Below, one piece after another: positions 26,001 to 38,000 of a DNA stretch of 64,000 nt. The stretch spans positions 48,198,005-48,262,004 of the forward strand of contig JAKCOZ010000005.1 in assembly GCA_022605955.1 (NCBI GenBank). The letters are read 5' to 3'. Below the pieces are notes generated by a model. That model was given only the letters and a program-made list of their open reading frames with translations, was not told the DNA's origin and did no database searches. The position numbers were made by a program, and so were the translations under genes. Source of the DNA: Rallus limicola. Taxonomy: Eukaryota; Chordata; Aves; Gruiformes; Rallidae. Within the stretch, counting starts at the first letter, position 1, and every line of letters starts with the position of its first letter.

Positions 26001-29000
26001 TGGCAGGAGGAGGATAAAAGCCTCTGACGAGCAGAGCGGCATGCCGGCATCCTGGGCTGGAGCTGATGCTGGGGCAGGTCGGGCTGGGCGGCTGCTCCGC
26101 AGACCCTCTGGTGTCCTTTGCTGCTGGGGATGGCTCCCCTGCACACACCTCCAGCTGCTTTCCAGCTCTCTCTGACGTTGTCTGTAGAGGGAAGTTCAGG
26201 AAAATGAGCTGAACTAACCTGAAATAGACTTGGCAAAGGGCTTTAAGGTGCTGTACGCCTTCTGCATCCATAATTCAAGTGTCTTGGGCTGGTTTAACGT
26301 AATGCAGTCCCCAAGGGGCTTCTGAAATCCCCGTATCTCCTCAGGATACCCCATTTCTGCACCCTGCTGGGATCTCTTGGACTCCGCGCCTGGAGGTGTG
26401 TGCTGTGGGGCCACAGTCAAATTAGTGGCCTGTGAGGCACATTGCTTTTTTATCCCCCCGTGGCTTTTGTTGAGGTCTGCGGGGTGGGTGGGCAGGGTGT
26501 GTGCCAGCCCAGCCAAGCTCAGACGCCTGGCCCCCACTGCCCATGGGCAGCAAGGGGCAGGGGCTGCCTGGCTGCTGCTGCTTCTGTCTGCGGGCTGCCA
26601 CTGCCCTGGTGACACAGGACTGGGAGAGATGATGCAGAAATCATCTTCCTTCCACATTAATGCCAGTGGTGGGCTACAGCATTCCATATTGGAGAAATAA
26701 TTCCATTGCATCTGACCCCAGTGATGTTTGTTGATGGGGTGCCGCCAGCACCAGCCCCGAAGCTGCTTCCAAGCAGATGGGGATATGTACCCAGGAGCCG
26801 TGTGCAGCCCTGGCAGCTGGTGCACCCATGGCTGCAGCACTCATAGGCTGTCTCAGCTGGTGCAATGGGCACAGTGGCACTGTCTTGCCCAAGCAAGTAA
26901 GGCTGAGGGACAGAGCTGGTGGCAATCTTGAGTGCTGCTTAAAGCAGACATGCTCCATTTTTTTCCTGTGCTGATGATGTTGACACACCGGTCACACTGG
27001 TGCTGTCAGTCATCTCAACCCAGTGCTCATGAATTGAGCAGAGCTGGGATGTGCTGGAGGCCACTTCAAAGCCGCCCACCTCAAAAAGCCACCTTTAAGA
27101 CCTTCATTATCTTTCTCATTTTGCATTTCAGAGGTTGGCTTTCTTCACAGTTGTACATTAGAGCAGTGGGATTTCTTCTCAGTGGTGCAACACTGGGGTT
27201 GCAAACGTGGTGACTCTGGACAGAGACCCCCATGGGATCTTCCCTCTTTTTATTTTGCTGACTTTGATGAGAAAAATGATGACTCTGTTTCAGTTGTCAT
27301 TATACTTGATAATGATGACTGAGGAGATAAGTCATTTACCAGTATCAGGGATGGCAAATGACTAATGGGACTCTAAGCTTGCTGTATTAATGGCCCTGGA
27401 GTACAGGTTGGCAGGAGCAAAGGAAAGCAAATGAAACTGCCAGCTTTTTGGCTCCAGTCCTTTGGTACGTGTCATTGCTCAGTTCAAAATGTACTTGGAA
27501 AGTGGCCCAGCCTATACGCGATTTCTATACTAAACTCCCAAATGCAGAAAGCCGCTGCCCAACCGGAGTCTCCATTCGTCCTCTGCAGCAAGCTGAGATG
27601 CTTAACTTATGTTAGGAAAATAGAAAGGGTGAATTATTTACAAACGAAGATCCACTGGATGATGGAGACTCCTCTGATGTGCTGCCCAGTGGTGTACATC
27701 TCAGGGAGGGCTGGTGGTGGCTGGGCAACACGATCGCCTTGGTGGATGAGGAGCTGTGGCTGTGAGAGCCAATCTCAGAGATTCCTGCTATGAAGCAGGG
27801 GCACAGGGCTTTTCTTGCACTTCATGTGGAGATGAGGTGACTCCAGACCGTTGCTCACATCATTCCAGGATTGGTGCTGACAACATCTGGGCAGTCCCAG
27901 GGTGTGAAGGGCTCTGCAGCTGGGGTGTTGTGTGTGCTGTGGGATTTTCATTTCCCTGCCACACTGGTGTGGACAGTTTCCTTTGAGCTTGGGAAGTCCA
28001 GCCAGCCTGGTTGTGGAGGGGGTTCTCCAGTGGGAGCTGCAGAAACTGCATCTTCTCTGGAGAGCCCAGAGGCTGGTGTCTACAGTGCCCTGCACAGGCA
28101 GTGCAGGTGTGGGGCAGGGTTAGCATGAGGGATTTTCTCCCGGCCCTCCTCACGGGCAGGATTGGTGTCATGCCCTGTTGATCCTCTGACTGCTCTGCAC
28201 CCTGGCCAGACCCCACTCACCTGGTCCCTCCCAGGCCCAGGAAGACGTGACCTCAGTTGGGTATTGGGCCACTTGTGCATCTGTATGTGTACACGTGTGT
28301 GTGTGTCTCTAGCCAAGCAAGCCCACCTCATGGCCGCGCTTGCCACACTGAACTCTGCCATGCCGTGTGAATCCTTCCCAGGTTCTCCTTGCTTTGATCT
28401 GTGCAGCATGTGTGCACACAAAGCTCTTGCATTGCTCCCTGGGGCATCATGAATGATGCAGCTTACAAATGTGGGCACATATTTGTCTAAGTATTGTCTC
28501 TGTGGCTTTTTTCTCCATCCCTAGTTAATTTGTGAAGATCTGAATGTACAGCCTCCTGGACAGGAAAGCTCATTGTACCCTGCATGGCCAGCACAAGGGT
28601 GTTTGGGAAGATCTGACCCACAGTCATAGTCAGAGGGGAAGGAGCTGTCAGGCAGGCAGGGACGAGAGCAGGCACTTCCCAACATGGTGGTCTTGGTCCA
28701 GCCACGACAGTCACCAATGCCAGCTTCTGTAGCCCGGGGAAGCTAGCAGGGGCCAGCTGGTCATGGCCCTGCTCTGTCACCCATCCCTGTCACAAGCAGC
28801 TGCTGTCTCATTTTCCTTCCTCCACCTGAAGTCCCTGCAGGTACAGACCTGGGTGCCCACAGGTGACTGATGTGAAGAGCTTGTACCCTGCCTTTGGTGA
28901 AAGATTCCATTGCACCTCATCCAGAACCCATCCTGAACAGCTCAGCTGGGCCCTGGCAGCAGCTGGCCACCCTCTCTGCTTGGCCCCATTGTGCACAGTG

Positions 29001-32000
29001 GGCTGCAAGGTGGCAACCTGCAAACTGGGCAAGAGGCAACGGTGAGGGGCTTCAGCCTGAAATGGCCCAGTAGGTCTGGGACAAGGGGCTTGGTCAGCAG
29101 TGCTGCTGGTACCTGCCCTGGGTTTAGGTGTTGTCTGACTGCTCCGAAGTGTCCCACCACCCATTACTGCATGGGCTCACAGGAGAACAATCCAGGGCAC
29201 TTCTGTAGTAAAGCACCTTGTGAAAAAAGCTGGTAGCATAGACTTTGCCCAGCCCAAATTAGGGCAAGTCCGAAGCCTCAAACAGTCACTAGACATGGCT
29301 TTTATATCTGCAGCTAAAGGGCACATTGCCATTCGTATCCTGGCAGGCATTTCAGCTTCTTTCAGCGCTTCAGTATTGGAAAAATTGGCTTTACTCAAGA
29401 GTAATAGAAATTCAGAGAATATGATGGCATGGTTTCCAGGTAGGCACGACACATGCTACGGTCTCATGCAGCAGTGCCGTAGGCAAAATCTTTTCATTGG
29501 CTGACAAGGAGACTCCATGCCCTTGGGACAGGCATTGCCCAGAGCTCAGCTGTTCACCTCCTTATCCCCTCCTGTCCAGCCCAACATATGACATTGCTGG
29601 GTTTGAAGCAGATGGTGCACTCTTCTTGGAGGCAGCCACCCTCTGCTCTCTGCCCTGGCTTCTCATGGTTCCTGAACCAAGAGGGGGACCTATGCTGTGC
29701 CCTTCAAAGTGCTACACCACCAAGGCACTAAGCTTCTGAACAACTGCCTACAGCTTGGGGTGAGGAGCTTTTTGCCCTGTCCACCCCACCCTGCCCTCAG
29801 GTGGTCCCTGTGTGGGACAGAGCATCCTCAGGCAAGAATGCCTCAAGGATAGAGAGCTATTGCAACCACCCACAGCAATCATTCATAAGTCTTGCTTTCT
29901 CTAACCTACATGCATATTTAAAGACCAATTAAGTAGATGAGACCTTAAAATCCCATCTAACATGCTTCTGCTTGAGCACGGGACCCAGTGCATCAGCATA
30001 ACGCAGTCCTGGAGGGTTTCCAGCTGCTGTCTGGGGATTGCTGCTGAAACTCTGGATAGACTGAGTTAGAGGAGAAGGGAGCCTGGGACATCACTCACTC
30101 CTTGACACGTGAAAATGCTGTGGGGAAAAACCTGACTTTCTGGAAATTTCTAAATATAAAGTAAGATGTGCTGGGCTGAACAACCCGTGTGCTGGGATCG
30201 AGTCACCTGACTCCGTTGCTTGCTAAGGCCTGTGCCGGAGCTGGCAGTGCTGGCTGGGGACCTGGGTGGCCACAGCTCCTTGCCGAAAGGGCTCCTGCTG
30301 TACCTGCTGAGGTTTGTTCATGTGCCCTTGAGCAGAAGCCTGAACGGGCTAAAGCCAAGCAACGGTGATGACTACCTGCTGAGGATGTCCAACCCAACAA
30401 GAAGATGTTTTAGCTATGGCAAACGGTGCCAAATGCCACTGTGTGCTTTCCTTAGCTTATGCCAAGCATAAATCCTCACCGAGCATTGCTTGGACCCCAT
30501 AGTTATATTTTGTGGGGCAAGTGCAGTGCCCGGAGGTGGAAACCCATTAAACAAGGGAACCTGAGAGTACTTGCAGAGTAAGGTTGTTTTTTTGTGGCAT
30601 AGCAGTGTGTAAAGCCAGTCCTAAGCTGCTGGGAGTGTGTGCAAGAGGAGGAAGTAGCTGTTGAAAGAGCTTATTTTGCTTTTTCTTTGTTCTTGCTTCC
30701 CTGAACGCTTCACTCTTTCTGTGTTACTGGAAGATAATGTCACTCTGTCTCTCCCCATCGCAGCATCCCCATCTGTAAAAATGGGAGCTGATACTTTCCC
30801 ATTAACTTGGGGCACAGCGAAGGTAACTCCTAATGACTGTAAAGTGTCTCAGAGACAGCAAGTGTAATAGGCAGCCTAATAATTAGCACTCTTATTTGAT
30901 TACAAGCCTGGGGACCACGCAATAATACTCTGAATCCCTTCGTCTAGTACCTGCCCCTGAATGGAGAATTCCTGCTGGCATCTGGTGCAGGATTTGCAGC
31001 TTTCGATGGCAGCTGGGATCCAGGCTGTGACTCAGGTACTTTGTGCCCAGACCAGTCATCCCATCAGCCCCTGATTAATCATGCAAATTCAGCCCAAACA
31101 CTTCCACAAAGGTCTTTGCTGTCCCACCTCAGAGCAAAGTGAATCACTGCTCTTTTAATACCCACCTTTCCTTTCATAACCTCCCTCACATCAGATCTTT
31201 TTTTCCCAGCTAGATCACCTGTCTTCTAAAAAAGTAATTATAGTAGGGAAGCCTTTGAAGTAGTAGCAGAGAGGGAGATATTGTTTGTATTTTACCCTGC
31301 CTATTAAGTACGCAGCCACATCAAAGCCTTCATTTTCTTTGCCGTGGTATTTCTAAAGAAGACTGGATAGGCATTGCACACCGGCGAGCTGAACCGCCGC
31401 CATCACAGCAAGCTGGCCTCTGGCCCAGTGCACACAGGCATCTCAGCATGGGTGCATCCTTCCCTGCCCTCTTTGCCTCCAGCCCAGGTCTGCCGTGACT
31501 GAGACAGCAGGTTTGTTTCATCAGTGGCTGTTACTAATCAGAAAGCTGTTTGCCAGGGAGAGGGAGATGCATTTCGGGTATTTATGAGCTACCTAACACT
31601 TTCAGTGGGCAACTCACTTTTTAGTTTGGCCACAGGAAGAGTTCAGGCAGAGTGTCTGTACCTGTGCTTGACTGGCAGAAAAAGCTAAAAAAGAGAAAAA
31701 GCCCTAATGAGTCGGCCCAGAAGAAGGACTGTAGCATCAGGCTGTCTGGACCCACTCTGAAATCCTTAATCTCTGTCATTTTTTGTGCTTTGGGGCTGTT
31801 TACCCTCATGAGGGATGCTCTGGCAGCTACTCTTTGCACTGGGCTTGTCCTGCTGACCATGTCCTGCTCTCCCGCAATCAACAGGCATGGCTGGGGCAAC
31901 TTTCACAAAGGGACTTTTTCAGAGCATGATCTAAAATTGAATGCAGATAATTCTGTCAATAAACACCTGCAGGCTACCTGAATCCACAAAGATTCAGCTC

Positions 32001-35000
32001 TTGGGGAAGGGTGAGAAGGAAACAGGACTCTGCACGACAGCACTAACTGTGATCAGGAAGGAAATGGTTAATGGTTAAATAATTAATGGTTAAATGGGGC
32101 ACTGGCTTTGGGGTTACCCGCTGCAGGGAACAGGGCCAGTCACATTTCCTCAGGCCTGCCAGGCTGCTTGGAAACTGGGACATGAATTATCATACCCATT
32201 TTTATCTGGTTTAGCCGTTTCTCAGCATTTGGGCAGCTGTTTTCCTCCCTAAGGTGAATCTTAAAAAGGGGTTGGGGAAATGGGGAAGGCCTGCAGCCAA
32301 AAGTGGGGTTTGGGCTGAGCTGCTGACCCTGTCCCTGAGCGCTGAAAAGCTTTTTTCTGGGAGATGCCCATGGTGGGTGCCTGGGAGGGTGATGCCAGGT
32401 CCAGCTCTTTGCTCCCTGCCCACAGGCTGCCCCCTTCTGCTTTGGGACAAGCAGTGCCTGGTTTTACTAACGCAGATGCATCCCTTAGGGCCAAGGATTT
32501 GGGGTCGGGTCATGTTCAACTCTTCCTGCCACTTTTCCAGGTGTAACAGTGAGGTTTGCCGATGCTGAGCACCACGTGTGGTTTGACCCCACACTGTGGC
32601 AGGCTGTGTCCCCCGACGGGGAGCTTGAACACAGCAGGCGCATCTTTTCTGTGGATGAGGAGCGTGTCCCATGCCGCTATGATGATGTTATCTTCCCCTC
32701 CGAAACCTCCTTCCGGGTAAACGTCGACTCATCTCGGCGAGTGATTCATCTCCGCAGCATCTCTCTCATGGGCCAGGTAACACGGGGATGATGAGAAACC
32801 AGCTCAGTGCCTCCTCCTCGCAGCAGCCCCGGAGCAGGTTGGGAGAGAAAGGACCAGTTGGGGATGGAGGAGCAGCACTGTGCAGGGAGGTGGGGCGCTC
32901 CTGTGGTGCTGCAGCTTCATGGGCTGCTGCTGCTGTGGACAATCCTGGGTTTTTTTCCTCTGCCAGTTCATTATCACCACCCTCCCTGCAGTGTGGGAGC
33001 ACAGGCCACCTCACTATTCACATTTTTAAAAAATGGCCAGTGCGCAAGAGTCAATCTACCAGCAAATGGCATCTTCTCTGCCACCCAGGGGTTTCCCCTT
33101 TCCCAGCCACGTGTCCACAACCACGCTGCTCAGGGACCTCCCTCCCATCCCCTGACCTTGACATGGCCTGTGGCCCAGTGATCATCTCCCCGCTTTGCTT
33201 CTGTACTGCTCTTTAATTGATTGGAGGGATAATTATAGAAGCACTGAGTCTGCTGTGCTCCAGCCCAGGAATCAGGCGCACAAGCCCCATCCCTCACTGG
33301 TCAGAGGAGTAAAAGATCACAGCGCTGCAGCAGTAAACACAGGCTCCTTCCAGGAGTGAGAGATGCAGCAGACGTTTCATAAGTTATTTATTATTTCGAC
33401 TGCTGCGCTGCCTGGGATCTGCTGTTCCAGGGCCAGGCATTAGATAACCGGTTTTTGAGTAATAACCTCAGGTCGGCATCCAGGCAGGTTCAGGAGAGTC
33501 TGGACAAGGCAGGACACTGATGGAACTCACCTTGGGCACACATAGCCCCAGGGATGATGACATGGGAGGTCTTGGATGCTCAGAGTGGTGCTGGTCCCAC
33601 TGACACTTGGGATTCACTTCATGGCACATCAGCCCCTCTGCAAAATCCAGCTACCCAGGGACTGCAGCTGGCCATGGCCTGGGGTAGAGGCTGCTGCTGA
33701 GTGATGAGATGGAAAGAAAAGGTGCTTTTTATTTTTGTGCTTGTAGCATATTTCCTAGATGTTGACCTTATAAGCTACTTTGTCCCTTTAAAGCCAGCCC
33801 ACTCCTTGCCCTGTGTGGGGTATTTTCACCCCAGGACCTGAGAATTCATCCTGCTGGAGAAGCAGTGGGTGAGGGACTTACCTTTGGCTTGATAGGACAA
33901 GACTGGCCAGTCCAGCTCAGCGTTTGCTGATGCTGAGCCCACTGAAACGCTTTCCAGATTGAAGGAAAACACCTCAGATCCAGTCCCTTCCTCTCAGTAA
34001 TTAAAAGCTGACAAATTGAATTATCTGGGCCAACAGAAAAACGTAGAACAAGAAGAAAAAGAAATCCCAGCCATCTTATGATTTATTTGTGTTCCTTTTT
34101 TTTTTATGGTTATAAATTAGACAGGGTTTTCTGTTGGCCCCATGGAAAAGCCTGCATGGGTGTGGCGGTCAGGTGTTCCTGCTGCACTCCCCACCTGCAG
34201 AGCACTGCCCCAAGCTGGTCACCAGACATGGCACCAGGCACCCAGGGGCACGCTGAGTGCCTGGGGATGTGGCTAGAGATGCTCACCAGCTTTTGCTGCT
34301 TTTTCCCCCCCATGCAGGAGCTCAGCAGCCCCGAGGCCTGGGCCGGGTACCTGCGGGGCCACTCTGCCCCGCTGCAGTTCCACGGCAATGGCACCCTGCA
34401 GGTGACAGGCACCCGCTGTCCCGACAAGTCTGGCTGTGCCTGCGGAAACTCCCCGGTGAGCCCTCCTGTTGGGATGTAGGGTGGTGGTGCCGCCATCACA
34501 ATTTGTGGGGCAAGGAGCTAACGCTACCCTTTGCTCTCCTTTTAGGATGGCCACCGCATCTGCGCGGCCCTGCTCAGGGCGTCAGGGAGGCAGTGCCCAG
34601 AGCCAGCGTGCCAGAGCCCTTTACAGCCCCTTGGCCACTGCTGCAGGGTCTGCGGTGAGTGGGGGGCACTGCCCTATTCCTTCTCCCTGCTGCGCTGGCT
34701 CCACAGGGGAAGGCTGGGTGTGTGTGGGGTGTGGCCGGCTGTGGGCTGAAGTTTGGCTGTATCACTGCTCTCACGGGTCTCATCCACAGGTCCCATCCCA
34801 CGTGCTGTCCTCCCAGGGCATCTCTGAAGCATCAGCCTGGCTTTTGGGAATCTATTCCTAGTTGCAGCCCTTTGTCCCTGCCTCTGGTTTATCCTGTCAG
34901 GATGTCACAGCTTGTCAAGCTAATAGGGCTCTGCTCAGTTTATGCTGCGGAAAGCACTCGAGGAGACACACCTTTTCCACCCTGATGTCAGCTTTCCAAC

Positions 35001-38000
35001 AGCAACCTTGTTTCATTTCATTTTAAAATAAAAACATGCAGATTGACAGCGTTCCCTCTGCGACGGGCACGTCTCCATTAATCTACCTGGAAGGTTGCTA
35101 AGGGGAATTGTTCGTGCACAATCATACCTAGGTACTTGGTGTATCATACCAAATTCATTAAAAAGGCACTATCTGTGTCTCCTAAAAGCAGAGCCCCTTG
35201 AAGCCTTTAGGAGAATTGCGTATTTCAACAACTGCTTACTTGCCTTTTTCCCAAGGAAAACATTTGGCTGAATGACTGCAGTGCAGCGGTGTGGGGGGGG
35301 TGCAGGTGTTCCCTCCCCTCTGCCTTCTCTCCAAAGCCATCGTAGTGTTGCCTTGCAGACCCCAAACCCACAAGCATGAAGAGCTTCCTGGGGTGATATG
35401 CAAGAGAAGGCTTTCTGAGGGGAGCTGCTCTTCAGAATATGGTGGAAACCATCATTCTTTCACCAAAACCACTTGACAAAAAGACCAGGGAGGGAGGGAG
35501 AGGTTTTCTGGGTCAGTGCTGCTTGGGCAGGGCTGTGGAGCTTTCTCTCCTGAGCCCAGCAAGACCAGTTGCACTAAGGTCCTAGGGGCTCCCCAGAGCA
35601 GTCAGACCTATGGCAGTCAGACCTATGCATATGGCAGTCAGACCTATGCTGCTCTGGCAACTCTCTGCCCAGGCTTGGTGACAATGTCATGTCTCTCTGG
35701 TTTTGTCCTGCAGGAGCCACCATTAACCTGGATTTCACTCCTGATTTTGACCTGCAGAAGTACCGGGACAGACTGGTCCAATCCTTGCTGAGCCAGGTAC
35801 ATCAGCTCACCAGATCATCAGGGTCTAACAAAACCACAAGTCACCAGCCGCATCTGCTGGTGACTCAATGCTGGTGGGACTGCATGGTCCCCAAGCAGTC
35901 CCAGCAATGCAGGGGGTTCAGCCTCTCTCTCCTCACCACCCTGTGGGGCTCAGGCCCCACAGTGGATGTGCCAGTTTGCTGCGGGAGCTGGTGCAGCTTC
36001 CCTTGCTCTCCACCACAGCCATGCTGCCCCTCTCATTGTGGGACAGGAGCAGCTGCCAGCATGCAGATGGGGAAGGACACAGGAGAGCTGCTTGGAAATC
36101 CCAGACTTCTAGAAGAGAGGGGATATCAACCAGGAAGTCAGGTCAAGAGCACATGGGAGAGCAGCTCATGTGCCTGGGATCAAGCAAACCTGCTGCAGTG
36201 CACCCTGCAGATCAATCCCAATCCTGGGATGCTTTTTATTCCCCAGTAGGCAAGTGCTTGGTGCAGTAGTGAGATGCATGCTCTACAAGGCATCACTCCA
36301 CGCTGCTGCTTGTCAGACACAGCGTGATGTTCCTCCTCTTGGCTGGGAACTGCCAGGGTGGGAGGCTTGTTTTGGCATTACGCCGGTGGATCGATATCAG
36401 AGTATTGCTCTATTGATTCTAAGCTGAAAGCCTGCTGCCTGCCCTCCTTGCAGCCATGCACATCTTAATACACCATTTAATTGGTGTGCTACACAAAATT
36501 GGTGTGCTTGCCTCCATGGGGGGGTTAGGGGGCTGCCATGGGGGAGATATGAACCTCTCATTTGGGAAACCGAATGGCACTGTGGTAACAGGGACAGCAG
36601 CTCTGTGATGGGGATATATGTAGAATTTATCGGTGGCCCTGGCTGGTACATCCATCATGGCTGTCTATAGAGGCAACTGATTTCTGCCTACTCATGGGCT
36701 TTGCATGTTGCCTTGTGTTTTGAAAAGCCCAAGTACGCTGGTGTGCAGATGGCCATATCCAAGGTGCACAAAGCACAGACCTTCCTGGGAGTCATACCCC
36801 GAAGCTCCACTCCCCTCATCCAAGTTGTGCTGATCGATGACGCAGCAGGAGCACAGACTGGCACCACAGCAGAGCAGCTGGCTGCAGACATCATGGAGGA
36901 CATAGCACAGCACGGTAACACTGCTGTCCTCCTCGGCGAGTCCCCCTGAGGTGCACCTAAAGGCACGGCTGCCCAGAGCTCCTTGTCCCCTGCCAGCAGC
37001 TCACGTGGCAACCCCACATCCTGGCTCTTTCACCAGCAGCTTGCTGTGACCCGAATCACCTGGGAATCAAGAGGCAGCTGGGGTGAAGCTCCCTGGGCTG
37101 AAAATTACTAAGGTCTCAGTTGAGTCCACCCACCTGTGTCTCACATCCCCACCCCCAGGGAAAGCTGATTAAGCAGGCGAGCAGTGCCAGACCAAGCTAC
37201 AGGCTCCCTCTGTGTGTCAGGATGCTGGGGCGGGGAGGCGGAAGTGTGTTGACCTGTCCAGTCATCACCCCTATTTCTTCCTGCTCTTTCCCAGGTGAAG
37301 CACTTGGCATTTCAAGTGGCAAAATGGAGGTGGCCACGGGCAGCACTTTCAGTGGGCAAGTGGGGAGCCATGTGTTGAGCAGGATCACAGCTGGGACTGT
37401 CTTGGGGCTACTCTCTGGTCTCCTGTTGCTTGGAGGGATCCTCTTTCTATACAGAAAGGGAAAGCTAAGGTAAGGATGAGGCTTCTGCCAGTAGCATGTT
37501 GCCAGGCTTCTTCTGCCTGGGGGCAGCTGTCATCCCAAGGCTGTCTTTCCAGCCAGCCTGATGGCATGGAGGCATGCAGGGCTGCCCACAGATCCCATGG
37601 TGGTGGACATGGCTGAGCAGTCTGCTATACCCCATGTTACTAGTTCATAGCATTGCATAATGGTTTAGGTTGGAAGGGACCTCAAAGCTCATCTAGTCCA
37701 AACCCCCTGCCGTGGGCAGGGACACCCTCCACTAGGCCAGGCTGCCCAAAACCCCATTCAACCTGGCCTTGAACACTGCCAGGGAGGGGCATCCACAGCT
37801 TTTCTGGGAAGCCTGTGCCAGGGCCTCACCGTCCTCACAGGGAAGGATTTCTTCCTGAAATCTAATCTAAATCTGTCCTGTTTTAGTTTAAAAGCATTGC
37901 TCTCATTGCTCCTCACAGTTTATTGGAGGTGATGTGGCCGAAAGGCACTTCTGTACTCTTGGACTGGTACTTGGCTGGGAGGAGTCATTTCTTGGTGCCA

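Noticed and set aside
25093..26175. 360-codon open frame on + inside AMN intron 3
   Set aside because: GC-rich DNA also gives long frames on the opposite strand here (25578-26144, 25796-26236). The translation has no domain, no splice context and a biased, low-information composition.
28291..28306. GT dinucleotide run in AMN intron 3
   Set aside because: Very short and imperfect; ordinary microsatellite noise.
35689..36249. 186-codon frame over AMN exon 8
   Set aside because: Only 35714-35796 is coding; a good donor at 35797 and conserved joining to exon 9 show the rest is intron read-through.
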